From positions 1 to 33,689 of the forward strand of contig CAPHDI010000012.1 of assembly GCA_948623715.1 (NCBI GenBank): a stretch of DNA of 33,689 bases, in the 5' to 3' direction. This document shows positions 14,055 to 21,652 of this stretch, in pieces. Every line of letters begins with the position of its first letter. The stretch's first letter is position 1. Below the pieces are notes generated by a model. It was given only the letters and a program-made list of their open reading frames with translations, was not told the DNA's origin and ran no database searches. The DNA comes from an uncultured Candidatus Saccharibacteria bacterium. Its GTDB lineage: Bacteria > Patescibacteriota > Saccharimonadia > Saccharimonadales > Saccharimonadaceae. The position numbers and the translations under genes are program-made.

Positions 14055-16169
14055 TTACTCCTTTACTAAATTTGCTTTTTCTAACTTCATCGTTTTCTTT
14101 GTCTCGCTAATCGAACGCAAACCGATCGTCGTCTTCCGGATTAACCCATCGAATGCATACAGCAGTGCTGGCACGATTACGACTACCGCGAGCATACTAA
14201 TAATCGCTCCGCGTGCAATCAAGTTACAGATTGACCCGATCATATCGATCTGTGAGAACAATCCTACTCCGATCGTCGCCGCGAAGAAGCACATTGCACT
14301 CACGAAAATCGACTGTATTGATCCGCCCAGCGCCCGCTTGATCGCTTCGGCCTTTTCTGTCCCCGCCTTACGTTCCTCGACATACTTCGTCGTCAATAGA
14401 ATCGCATAGTCGATCGTCGCCCCGAGCTGGATCGTCCCGATCACGATTGACGCGATAAACGGAATTTCCGTCCCCGTCAGATACGACACTCCCATGTTCA
14501 AGAAAATCGCAAATTCGATCGCCACCATCAGTAGTACTGGCAGGGAAATTGACTTTAACACAATCGCCATGATCACGAAAATCACCAGAATCGACGTAAT
14601 ATTCACGCTCGCAAAGTCCCGATCCGCAATCTGTACGAGATCTTTCATCAGTGGACCCTCGCCTGCTACGATCGCATTTTCGTCGTATTTCCGTACGATG
14701 CTATTGATCGCATCGATCTGCGTATTCAGCTCATCTGTCGCAATCCCGTAGTCCGATAACACTAAGGCCATTCGATGCTCATCCGTGCTAAATACCCCTC
14801 TTACTTCATCGCTCAGTAAATTCTCCGATAATCCATAATCCTCTAGCATCGCCGGACTCAGTACCGCATCGATTCCGTCTAGCTCGCGGATTTCTTTCGT
14901 CATCGCTTGCTCTTTCGCCGTCGATATTTCCGCACTCGTCAGGATCATCATCTGCGACTCCATCCCATAATTCTCTCGTAGTGCCGTCGTCGCCTGCGTG
15001 TATTCATAATCGGCCGGGATTGACGAATCTAACTTATAATAAACTTCAACTTTGTTATAAATCACGAATGCCGGTATCAATAATACTGCGAATGCGACCA
15101 ATATCGCCCGGTGATGTTTCAGGATGAAACCCTTTACTGCCGTAAATTTTGGTACTAGCGCCGGGTGCCGAGTTTTCTCGATCAGCTTATCGCAGACCAG
15201 CAGTAATGCTGGAAATACCGTCAATGCGCAGACTAGCCCGATCAATACGCCTTTCGCCATCACGATCCCGATGTCCGTCCCCAGCGTCAGACTCATCGTG
15301 CAGAGCGCAAGGAATCCCGCGAAAGTCGTCAGGGAACTACCGAGCACCGAAGTCGTCGTCTCCTGGATTGCATTCGCCATCGCTTTGAGTTTATCTTTCT
15401 CGTTCTGCTTCGCCGCCTCATATTTATGATAGAGGAAGATCGAGAAATCCATCGTCACGCCCAGCTGCAATACTGCGCTAATCGCCTGCGTAACGTAAGA
15501 GATCTGCCCGAGAAAGATATTCGTCCCCATGTTGAATAATAGCGCCATTCCGATACTCACCAGTAGCAGAAACGGCACCGCGAAAGAATCCAGGAACAGT
15601 AATAATACCACCAGCGACAGCGCCACTGCGATCGACACATATAACAGCGTCTCGCTCTTGAATAAGTTTTTCGTATCAAGCACCATCGCACTCATCCCGC
15701 CGAGCAGCGCTCGATGATTCGTCAGCTTGCGGATTTCTTCTACTGCGTCCAGTGTCGTTTCGTCACTCGTCCCGCCCTGGAAAGTAATAATCATCAGCTG
15801 CGTATCGTCGTGCATTAATTTTTCTCTCACCGCACTCGGTAAGAAATCTAGCGGTATCGCCGTCCCTGTCAAATCCGCTACTGTAATTACCTGATTTACG
15901 CTCTCTACCTCCCGGATTTCCGATTCCAGCTTTAATAGTTCCTTTTGCGGCATCTGCTCCACTACCGCCACCGAAAACGCCCCCGTCCCAAACTCCTCCG
16001 TCATAATCTCCTGCCCCTCAATCGTCTCGATGTCGCTCGGCAGGTAGACTAGGAGGTCGTAATTTACCTTTGTCGCCACATAGCCGAGCGCCGCCGGGAT
16101 CATTAGAAGCACCGCTGCGATTACGATCGCCCAGCGATGCTTGCAAATAAACTCGCTAATTCGTTTCAT
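14055..16169 (-). CDS. MMPL/RND family transporter
   Basis: A 704-aa membrane protein with the MMPL duplication: a first helix at about residues 14-32, an extracytoplasmic domain, a five-helix bundle (about 170-330), then the same arrangement again (helix near 355, domain, helices about 530-690). Characteristic motifs include GVTMDFSIFLYHKYEA in the first half and GATIDYAILLTTKYVEE in the second, each with the transmembrane Asp that conducts protons in RND pumps. Such proteins export lipids or drugs, or remodel membranes. It heads an operon with the YhgE-like gene and is divergent from a TetR gene with dyad operators in its promoter, implying ligand-induced expression. GGAG lies 7 nt before the ATG. 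Confidence 0.85.
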   Translation of the reverse strand: MKRISEFICKHRWAIVIAAVLLMIPAALGYVATKVNYDLLVYLPSDIETIEGQEIMTEEFGTGAFSVAVVEQMPQKELLKLESEIREVESVNQVITVADLTGTAIPLDFLPSAVREKLMHDDTQLMIITFQGGTSDETTLDAVEEIRKLTNHRALLGGMSAMVLDTKNLFKSETLLYVSIAVALSLVVLLLFLDSFAVPFLLLVSIGMALLFNMGTNIFLGQISYVTQAISAVLQLGVTMDFSIFLYHKYEAAKQNEKDKLKAMANAIQETTTSVLGSSLTTFAGFLALCTMSLTLGTDIGIVMAKGVLIGLVCALTVFPALLLVCDKLIEKTRHPALVPKFTAVKGFILKHHRAILVAFAVLLIPAFVIYNKVEVYYKLDSSIPADYEYTQATTALRENYGMESQMMILTSAEISTAKEQAMTKEIRELDGIDAVLSPAMLEDYGLSENLLSDEVRGVFSTDEHRMALVLSDYGIATDELNTQIDAINSIVRKYDENAIVAGEGPLMKDLVQIADRDFASVNITSILVIFVIMAIVLKSISLPVLLMVAIEFAIFLNMGVSYLTGTEIPFIASIVIGTIQLGATIDYAILLTTKYVEERKAGTEKAEAIKRALGGSIQSIFVSAMCFFAATIGVGLFSQIDMIGSICNLIARGAIISMLAVVVIVPALLYAFDGLIRKTTIGLRSISETKKTMKLEKANLVKE

Positions 16170-16260
16170 AATACTCCATTTACTTTAATATTTTTCGACC
16201 GTTACCCGCCGTAGGTTATCTCGCTGGTTTTTCAAAATCCTGCGCAGTATGTCCTAAAAC

Positions 16261-16273
16261 TGACCAGCGGTCA
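16261..16273. promoter_or_regulatory. Putative TetR operator O1
   Basis: Perfect dyad TGACCAGCGGTCA. It lies just downstream of the predicted MMPL transcript start, where a bound repressor would block early transcription. Confidence 0.65.
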
Positions 16274-16286
16274 TTTTCTATCGACC

Positions 16287-16315
16287 ATTGTAACGCAGAA
16301 ATGACCAACGGTCAA
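16287..16315 (-). promoter_or_regulatory. Promoter of the MMPL operon
   Basis: Read on the minus strand: TTGACC (16315-16310), 17-nt spacer, TACAAT (16292-16287). The -35 box overlaps operator O2. The transcript starts near 16280, giving a leader of about 110 nt. Confidence 0.7.
16302..16314. promoter_or_regulatory. Putative TetR operator O2
   Basis: Perfect dyad TGACCAACGGTCA, identical to O1 except in the central triplet; overlaps the -35 box of the MMPL promoter. Confidence 0.7.
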
Positions 16316-16377
16316 TATTTTTCTTAAAATCTAACAAAATATAATAATAACAGAGATAAAAACTTCACAAACAGAGA

Positions 16378-16390
16378 TGACCAAAAGTCA
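16378..16390. promoter_or_regulatory. Putative TetR operator O3
   Basis: TGACCAAAAGTCA, one mismatch from the O1/O2 dyad, 28 bp upstream of the tetR -35 box; could mediate autoregulation or looping with O1 and O2. Confidence 0.5.
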
Positions 16391-16418
16391 TTTTTTCTAA
16401 AAATTTCCTAAAAACTAA

Positions 16419-16446
16419 TTGTAAAATCCCTCAAACCATGTATAAT
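16419..16446 (+). promoter_or_regulatory. Promoter of the TetR gene, leaderless start
   Basis: TTGTAA (16419-16424), 16-nt spacer, TATAAT (16441-16446), with the ATG at 16453 six nt later. The ATG at 16438 lies before the -10 box and cannot be on this transcript. Confidence 0.65.
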
Positions 16447-16452
16447 CAGAGT

Positions 16453-17094
16453 ATGAATCAGCCATCAAAACCGCATAAAACCACTAAGCCTGACAAGTCC
16501 GGCCTTCTTCTTGATGCTGCTTATGCACTTTTCCTTGAACGCGGTGATACTGATATTTCGATTCGCGAGATTGCCGATCGCGCTGGTGTCGCGAAGGGTA
16601 CCTTCTATCTTTATTTTCGCGATAAGGACGATTTGAAGGAGACGCTCATCGCTCAGAAATCTAACGAATTTTTCCAGCATGCGATCGCTGCACTCCATGC
16701 TACCGACATCGCTAGCTTCGATGATCAGATTATTTTCGTCATCAACTATCTCATCAATGAGCTCGCCGCGAATCAGATGGCCCTCCGCCTCATCGCGAAG
16801 AATCTCTCGCTCGGCGTCTTCAACCGCAAGGTTCAAGATTATCTCGTCGATGATCGGTCCGATATTGTTCGTAGTCTCCTCTCCGCTGCGAAGCGTAGCG
16901 GTATTCGTCTCCAGAATCCGCGCATCCTGCTCTTCATGATTATTGAGCTAACTAGCTCGACCTGCTTCTCCTGCATTCTCGAAGAGCGTCCTCTCCCGAT
17001 TGAGGAATATAAGCCTTATCTCTTCGCTACTATTCGCCAAATGATTCACGATGCCACCGCGAAAACCCGCAATCATCGCGAAGATATGGTATAA
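16453..17094 (+). CDS. TetR/AcrR family transcriptional repressor
   Basis: A 213-aa regulator. The N-terminal helix-turn-helix is clear at about residues 20-60: LLLDAAYALFLERG, ISIREIADRAGVAKGTFYLYF, KDDLKETLI, the classic TetR signature. The C-terminal ligand domain is not similar to a named subgroup by eye. It is transcribed away from the MMPL/YhgE-like operon, with three TGACC-NNN-GGTCA dyads in the shared intergenic region, so it most likely represses that operon and possibly itself until a ligand, perhaps the transported compound, binds. The start at 16453 fits a leaderless transcript. A tRNA gene follows. Confidence 0.85.
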   Translation: MNQPSKPHKTTKPDKSGLLLDAAYALFLERGDTDISIREIADRAGVAKGTFYLYFRDKDDLKETLIAQKSNEFFQHAIAALHATDIASFDDQIIFVINYLINELAANQMALRLIAKNLSLGVFNRKVQDYLVDDRSDIVRSLLSAAKRSGIRLQNPRILLFMIIELTSSTCFSCILEERPLPIEEYKPYLFATIRQMIHDATAKTRNHREDMV

Positions 17095-17125
17095 TACATC
17101 TATGCACTCGTAGCATCTCTCTGTC

Positions 17126-17165
17126 GCTACCGGTGCCTGTCATTTTTTCTCTTTGCACCGGTAGC
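17126..17165. repeat. Inverted repeat pairing the tRNA-Arg leader with the tRNA 5' end
   Basis: GCTACCGGTGC (17126-17136) is the perfect reverse complement of GCACCGGTAGC (17155-17165), the first 11 nt of the tRNA gene; an 18-nt T-rich loop separates them. If transcribed, it could compete with acceptor-stem folding. Confidence 0.7.
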
Positions 17166-17231
17166 TCAGCGGATTAGAGCACTTGTCTTCGGAACAAGGG
17201 GTCGTAGGTTCGAATCCTATCCGGTGTACCA
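17155..17231 (+). tRNA. tRNA-Arg, anticodon TCG, CCA encoded
   Basis: A full cloverleaf: acceptor GCACCGG with CCGGTGT (one terminal G-T pair), D arm GCTC...GAGC, anticodon arm CTTGT-CTTCGGA-ACAAG giving anticodon TCG (reads CGA and, with wobble, other CGN codons), T arm GTAGG-TTCGAAT-CCTAT, discriminator A, and an encoded CCA at 17229-17231. The 77-nt length is normal. It lies between the TetR gene and the cysteine desulfurase gene on the same strand. Confidence 0.95.
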
Positions 17232-17236
17232 TATTA

Positions 17237-17265
17237 TTGTCTAAAAATAGTTTTTATTGTATAAT
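17237..17265 (+). promoter_or_regulatory. Promoter of the desulfurase-mnmA operon, leaderless start
   Basis: TTGTCT (17237-17242), 17-nt spacer, TATAAT (17260-17265); the ATG at 17272 is 6 nt later, so no leader and no Shine-Dalgarno. Confidence 0.7.
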
Positions 17266-17271
17266 AGAGGC

Positions 17272-18414
17272 ATGATTTATCTCGACCATGCTGCCGCCAC
17301 TCCCGTTAGCGACAAAGCCCTCCAGGCGATGTTGCCGTATTTTTCTGAGCAGTTTTTTAACCCATCCGCACCCTATCTTCCTGCGAAACGTGTCCGTGAG
17401 GCTTACGAGTCGGCAAAGGATCAGCTCGCTCATGTTATCGGTGCGAAAGGTGTCGATCTCGTTATTACCGCTGGTGCGACCGAGTCGATTAATCTTGCCT
17501 TCACAGTTAGCCATGGTAAAGTCCTCACCATCGCCACCGAACACGCGGCTGTCCTTGAAGCGGCGAAGCTGCATGACCACGCCTTGGTTAAAGTCGACAA
17601 AGCTGGTCTTATCGACCTACGCGACCTCGAACATAATCTCTCTGATCAAGTTGATCTTGTTTCTGTGTCCTTAGCGAATAACGAGCTCGGCACGATTCAG
17701 CCGCTCGCCGAGATTTCCGAGATTATTCGTCGCGTCCGCCAAGACCGCCTTCAGCGGGGAATCACTACGCCGCTCTATCTTCATTCCGACGCCTCGCAAG
17801 CCCTCAACCTTCTCGATATCAACGTCTCTCGTCTCGGTGTCGATCTCCTGACTATCAACGCCGCGAAGTGCGGTGGCCCGAAGGGTGTCGGCGCCCTCTA
17901 TATTACGCACGGTGTGAAGCTTGCGCCTATCAATGTCGGTGGCGGTCAGGAGCGCGGTCTTCGTAGTGGCACTGAAAATGTCCCCGGTCTGATCGGCTTT
18001 GCGACCGCTGCCGCCGAAGCAAAATCACATCTTTCCTATCATCGCAAGCAGTATCAAGAAATGACGAAGATCCTCCGTCAAGAGCTATCGGCTCTTCAGC
18101 CGCAGCCGATTTTTCTCGGCAATCCGAAAAAACAACTCGCGAATTTCTGCCCCGTGACTTTTCCGGGTCTCGACGCTGAGCGCCTCATCTATCGTCTCGA
18201 AGGACGCGAAGTCTACGTCTCGACTGGCGCCGCCTGTGCCGCGAGTAAAGGCAGTAAATCCCATGTTCTCGCCGCTATCGGTCTCAGCGATGCCGAAATT
18301 GCTGGCAGCCTCCGCATTTCTCTCGGTAGCACGAATACTGTCGACCAGATCCGCGAGGCCGCCCGTATTATCTGCGAAGAAGTTACCCACGAATACGAAA
18401 GGCTCTCCCGATGA
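17272..18414 (+). CDS. Cysteine desulfurase (IscS/NifS type)
   Basis: A 380-aa PLP enzyme that would release sulfur from cysteine as a persulfide. It begins MIYLDHAAATPVS, has ITAGATESIN, the PLP-stacking His in TEHAAVLEAAK, DASQA, the PLP Lys in NAAKCGGPKGVGALY (near residue 199), GGQERGLRSGTENVPG and the catalytic Cys loop STGAACAASKG (near residue 322) before SHVL. The residue before the PLP Lys is Ala where IscS has His, a small departure. The stop overlaps the mnmA start (ATGA), so the two are translationally coupled; the sulfur is probably delivered to MnmA for tRNA thiolation. The start at 17272 fits the -10 spacing; the five extra codons upstream lie in the promoter. Confidence 0.92.
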   Translation: MIYLDHAAATPVSDKALQAMLPYFSEQFFNPSAPYLPAKRVREAYESAKDQLAHVIGAKGVDLVITAGATESINLAFTVSHGKVLTIATEHAAVLEAAKLHDHALVKVDKAGLIDLRDLEHNLSDQVDLVSVSLANNELGTIQPLAEISEIIRRVRQDRLQRGITTPLYLHSDASQALNLLDINVSRLGVDLLTINAAKCGGPKGVGALYITHGVKLAPINVGGGQERGLRSGTENVPGLIGFATAAAEAKSHLSYHRKQYQEMTKILRQELSALQPQPIFLGNPKKQLANFCPVTFPGLDAERLIYRLEGREVYVSTGAACAASKGSKSHVLAAIGLSDAEIAGSLRISLGSTNTVDQIREAARIICEEVTHEYERLSR

Positions 18415-19565
18415 GTAAAAAAGTCTACCTCGGCATGTCCGGCGGCGTCGACTCCTCGGTTTCTGCCGTTCTGCTCAGGGAGCAGGGATACGACGTTACT
18501 GGCATCTATATGAAAAACTGGTCACAGGATCTTCCCGGCATGAAATGTCCCTGGGCTGAAGACCTCGCCGATGCGAAGCGCGTCGCTGTCCAGCTCGACC
18601 TTGATTTCGAAGTTTGGGATTTCGAGGCCGATTACAAGCAAAAAGTCGTCGACTATATGTTCGCCGAGTTTCAGAAAGGTCGCACCCCGAACCCTGACGT
18701 CATCTGTAATGAGCTAATTAAATTTAAACTTTTCTACGACCGGGCGATGGAACGCGGCGCTGACTATATTGCGACGGGTCATTACGCACGCGTCCGCCAA
18801 GACCGCCTTCTCCGCTCCGTCGACGAGAATAAAGATCAGACTTATTTCCTCTACCGTATGAGCGACGAAGCTACCGCCCATACGCTTTTCCCGGTCGGCG
18901 GCCTGAATAAGCCCGAAGTTAAACAGCTTGCTAAAAAGCATGGCCTCGACGTTGCTACAAAAAAAGAATCCATGGGTGTCTGTTTTGTTGGCGAAGTCGG
19001 CATGAAAGATTTCCTCCACGAATACCTTGACGCTCAGCCTGGCGAAATCCGCGAAGCTGAATCCGATGCAATTCTCGGCTACCATGACGGCGCAATTTTC
19101 TACACCATCGGCCAGCGCCACGGTCTCTACCTCGGCGGCGGCCTCCCTTATTATGTCGTAAAAAAGGATCTCCAGCGCAACATTGTCTATGTTTCGAAAA
19201 ATCTCAATCACGAGAATCTCTGGACCAGGGAATTAAAACTTGAAGATCTCCATCTCCGCAACGGTCTCACCGTTGACGGCCTTATGAAAGTATCTGATTT
19301 ACAGGTCCGATTGCGTCACCGCAGTGAATTACTGAGCGTGCGCGTTAAACCTGTTCTTCAGGAATCTTCGCGACCAACGGGGAGCGAACGAAGCGAGCAA
19401 GCTCCCCGTAACGACGGGCGAGCGCGAGCGTGTCTCGAAGAACATGGTTTAGCGCCAGCGTTACAGCTTATTTTCGCTACTGACGTCAGGCGCCCTGCCT
19501 CTGGTCAGTCCGCCGTCCTCTATTCTGGTGAAGTTTGCCTCGGCGGCGGCATTATCTCCGATTAA
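18411..19565 (+). CDS. mnmA: tRNA-specific 2-thiouridylase MnmA
   Basis: A 384-aa enzyme that thiolates U34 of Lys, Glu and Gln tRNAs using ATP. The PP-loop is GMSGGVDSSVSA; the first catalytic Cys is in TPNPDVICNE (near residue 99) and the second in GVCFVGEV (near residue 190); DQTYFLYRM and GQRHGLYLGGGLPYYVV follow. The C-terminal beta-barrel is interrupted: between VRVKPVL and LAPALQLIFA about 30 residues (roughly 315-345; SSRPTGSERSEQAPRNDG and more) are encoded by palindromic DNA. The frame stays open and the family end (GQSAVLYSGEVCLGGGII) is intact, so the protein is probably functional. Coupled to the desulfurase gene by a 4-bp overlap. Confidence 0.93.
   Translation: MSKKVYLGMSGGVDSSVSAVLLREQGYDVTGIYMKNWSQDLPGMKCPWAEDLADAKRVAVQLDLDFEVWDFEADYKQKVVDYMFAEFQKGRTPNPDVICNELIKFKLFYDRAMERGADYIATGHYARVRQDRLLRSVDENKDQTYFLYRMSDEATAHTLFPVGGLNKPEVKQLAKKHGLDVATKKESMGVCFVGEVGMKDFLHEYLDAQPGEIREAESDAILGYHDGAIFYTIGQRHGLYLGGGLPYYVVKKDLQRNIVYVSKNLNHENLWTRELKLEDLHLRNGLTVDGLMKVSDLQVRLRHRSELLSVRVKPVLQESSRPTGSERSEQAPRNDGRARACLEEHGLAPALQLIFATDVRRPASGQSAVLYSGEVCLGGGIISD
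19353..19443 (+). repeat. Palindromic element inserted in frame in mnmA
   Basis: Outer repeats GTTCTTC (19353-19359) and GAAGAAC (19437-19443), inner 9-bp stem ACGGGGAGC (19377-19385) with GCTCCCCGT (19401-19409), and GAGCG/GCGAG-rich sequence between. It encodes the extra segment of MnmA. The layout resembles protein-coding palindromic elements such as those of Rickettsia, though no relation is claimed. Confidence 0.6.
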
Positions 19566-19607
19566 ACCGTATATTTTTCAAAAAGTCAAGAAAATAGCCT
19601 AAAATGC

Positions 19608-19636
19608 TTGACAAATTAGCAAATCCGTGCTACAAT
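19608..19636 (+). promoter_or_regulatory. Strong consensus promoter of the 19712 gene
   Basis: TTGACA (19608-19613), 17-nt spacer, TACAAT (19631-19636) with TGC extended -10. The transcript begins near 19643; the leader of about 69 nt contains a CCACC-TTTT-TGGTG hairpin. Confidence 0.85.
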
Positions 19637-19711
19637 AGAAGTATATGACGGCGCAATTCCGCGACCGCCACGTCCACCTTTTTGGTGAGTTAAGAAATGG
19701 AGTGTTGAGAA

Positions 19712-20554
19712 ATGGAAAACAAGACCATCCCGACCGTGACTGGCTTCTCTGAGGGCACCTACCCCGTGAAGAACGACCCGACCACCCTCCTGGAGTACCT
19801 GGAGACTATCATCCGCGCCCCGCTGTCCGTCCTCGGCGAGATCGCTGACGTGAGCGCCCTCATCGACAACGTGACCCGGGCTTACCGTGCTACTTTCGCA
19901 CGGACCACTGATGACGTCACGACTCTGGACGAGATCTTCGGCGGCCCCGAAGCTGACGGCCTCTATCGATTGAAGCGTGAACCGGTGACCTCCATGAAAG
20001 AGTGCATCGACCAGCTGATAAGCGGCGCTGAGATCGCCCGGCCCGAGAGCTATATCCTTCCCGGCTACCGCCGGGGGCTGATGTCCGACTTTGACCCCGC
20101 GGCGACGTATGACCAGACCTGCTACTACCGGGTCGAGGGCCGCGATGCCCATCTGACCAAGGAGGAGCAGGCCCGCTACATCGTCCTGGAGCTGATCCCC
20201 ACGGCCGCTAAGCGGCTGGTCATCGCGTCGATCTGTGCTCCGAAGGGCGTCGTGAAGAATGCTCTGACGGACGCCTACCGGGAGCATATGTCCCAGGTCA
20301 ACCTGCGCTGCGGCGGCTATGAGCTGGTCAAGACCGACAGCGACGGCAAGGTTCATCGCAGCGTCTGCTACGATGTCACCATGATCGATGACGACGGTCA
20401 TGAGGCCCAGATGCAGTTCGAGATGCCGACCATGCACCTCAACGAGCGGGTCTCCGACCTGCTCGACATCTTGTCTCGCGACGAGCGTGCGGCCATTACC
20501 GGCGATCAGATGGAGGCTCTCTACCTCTTCGTCGGCAGTGACCTGCACAGCTAA
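19712..20554 (+). CDS. Unknown cytoplasmic protein with foreign-looking codon use
   Basis: A 280-aa soluble, acidic protein without signal or membrane segments. No family is recognised. Visible features are a helical, Asp/Glu-rich N-terminal half (about 1-110), a Tyr/Arg segment YDQTCYYRVEGRDAH, then LELIPTAAKRLVIASICAPKG, and a C-terminal half with alternating strand-like stretches (GGYELVKTDSDGKVHRSV, CYDVTMIDDDGHEAQMQF). Codons are rich in CTG, GAG and CGG, whereas neighbouring mnmA and alaS prefer CTC, GAA and CGC, which could mean transfer or selection for high expression. It has its own strong promoter, GGAG 9 nt before the ATG and an intrinsic terminator. Confidence 0.65.
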   Translation: MENKTIPTVTGFSEGTYPVKNDPTTLLEYLETIIRAPLSVLGEIADVSALIDNVTRAYRATFARTTDDVTTLDEIFGGPEADGLYRLKREPVTSMKECIDQLISGAEIARPESYILPGYRRGLMSDFDPAATYDQTCYYRVEGRDAHLTKEEQARYIVLELIPTAAKRLVIASICAPKGVVKNALTDAYREHMSQVNLRCGGYELVKTDSDGKVHRSVCYDVTMIDDDGHEAQMQFEMPTMHLNERVSDLLDILSRDERAAITGDQMEALYLFVGSDLHS

Positions 20555-20616
20555 AGTCAACTGCCTACGCGCCTAACGCCTAAAAAGGCGGGAATCCCCC
20601 CCCCAACACTCCAGCA

Positions 20617-20639
20617 CCGCCCCTTCGGGGGCGGCATTT
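20617..20639 (+). terminator. Intrinsic terminator with a UUCG tetraloop
   Basis: CCGCCCC (20617-20623), TTCG loop, GGGGCGG (20628-20634), then CATTTTG. A run of nine C lies just upstream at 20596-20604. Confidence 0.85.
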
Positions 20640-20728
20640 TGTTCTATGCGAAAACGTCCGCCGCGCTGGAATATCTCTCGGTCAATCCCGTCGCGATTTT
20701 ATTTACGCTTAGCCTAGATTTATGATAC

Positions 20729-20734
20729 TATAAT
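20729..20734 (+). promoter_or_regulatory. -10 box of the 20762 gene
   Basis: TATAAT 27 nt before the ATG; no clear -35. GAAAGGA (20747-20753) lies 8 nt before the start. Confidence 0.45.
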
Positions 20735-20761
20735 AATATAACCTACGAAAGGATTGCGCCT

Positions 20762-21580
20762 ATGAATACGATCAATGCCCCTGCATCTACCCCAGGAAAT
20801 GGAAACGGAAGGACGAAGCCTCTTACGATTGCTCTTATTATCGGCGGGGCGATTTTGCTTGGGCTGGCCGTCGTCATTGTATCCTGTGTCGTGCTGGTTA
20901 ACTTCCTTTCTAATACTAAGATTGCCTTATCTCCTGCGTCTAAGCTTAGTGAGCTCACCGCTTACCTTAACGACAAATATGGTGCAGAAGTTGAATTCAT
21001 AGACACCGGCGAGCGCGGTGGCGGCGGTATTGGTATTGACCATCATATCGTCTATTACACTACGGATGAACTCGGTGATCGGCAATTCTCAGTAACCTAT
21101 GGCTACAAGGATCACGAGATTACCTCCATCTGTGATAATTATCTTGAGGCTAAATTTGCAGACGACCTAGAAAATCTCTTTGCGAGTTTCTTTAATGACC
21201 TGGGGATTAAACACGTAAACGCAAAAATTACCGTAGGTACTGGTTGCGACTCGTCAGCTCCTACTGATAATTTTTACGACTATCTTCGTGATGAAAATGC
21301 GTTCATCTTTACTCCAATTACGATTCAAAATGACCCAGCGCATCCCATTGATAAAGAAAGTGTTGCCAACGCTATGATTGACTATATGCGTAAGCTAGGT
21401 GTGCCCGAAAAACCTGATAAGATCAGCAATACATATACGAGAGTCACCGTAGTCAATGATGAGTGTGACTATATGGATGTTATAGCTTGCCCTAAGGCAA
21501 ACTATGTCGAATACTTCTGGATCTCACCCGAAGGTTACGAAGATATAGATAATCCAGCCAAAAATAGAAATAACTCGTAG
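20762..21580 (+). CDS. Single-pass membrane protein with unknown extracytoplasmic domain
   Basis: A 272-aa protein. Residues 1-19 are Pro/Asn/Gly-rich and cytoplasmic, a transmembrane helix spans about 20-48 (IALIIGGAILLGLAVVIVSC), and the remaining 220 residues form an acidic extracytoplasmic domain with several Cys (SICDNY, GTGCDSS, DECDY, IACPK) that might form disulfides. A glycine patch (ERGGGGIGI) occurs near residue 85. No enzymatic motif or named family is recognised. It is preceded by its own ribosome site and followed by alaS with a separate promoter. Codon use is mixed and more AT-rich than the upstream gene. Confidence 0.6.
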   Translation: MNTINAPASTPGNGNGRTKPLTIALIIGGAILLGLAVVIVSCVVLVNFLSNTKIALSPASKLSELTAYLNDKYGAEVEFIDTGERGGGGIGIDHHIVYYTTDELGDRQFSVTYGYKDHEITSICDNYLEAKFADDLENLFASFFNDLGIKHVNAKITVGTGCDSSAPTDNFYDYLRDENAFIFTPITIQNDPAHPIDKESVANAMIDYMRKLGVPEKPDKISNTYTRVTVVNDECDYMDVIACPKANYVEYFWISPEGYEDIDNPAKNRNNS

Positions 21581-21636
21581 CTATCTCGCTTCGGGCGCGA
21601 CGGTATCACGTTGCTGTAGTATAAAACGAGATTTTA

Positions 21637-21645
21637 TGCTATAAT
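21637..21645 (+). promoter_or_regulatory. Extended -10 promoter of alaS, leaderless start
   Basis: TGCTATAAT with the ATG at 21653 seven nt after the -10 box; no Shine-Dalgarno. Confidence 0.65.
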
Positions 21646-21652
21646 ACAAACT

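Noticed and set aside
20596..20604. Run of nine C as a phase-variation tract
   Set aside because: It lies after a stop codon and upstream of a terminator, not in a coding region or promoter spacer.
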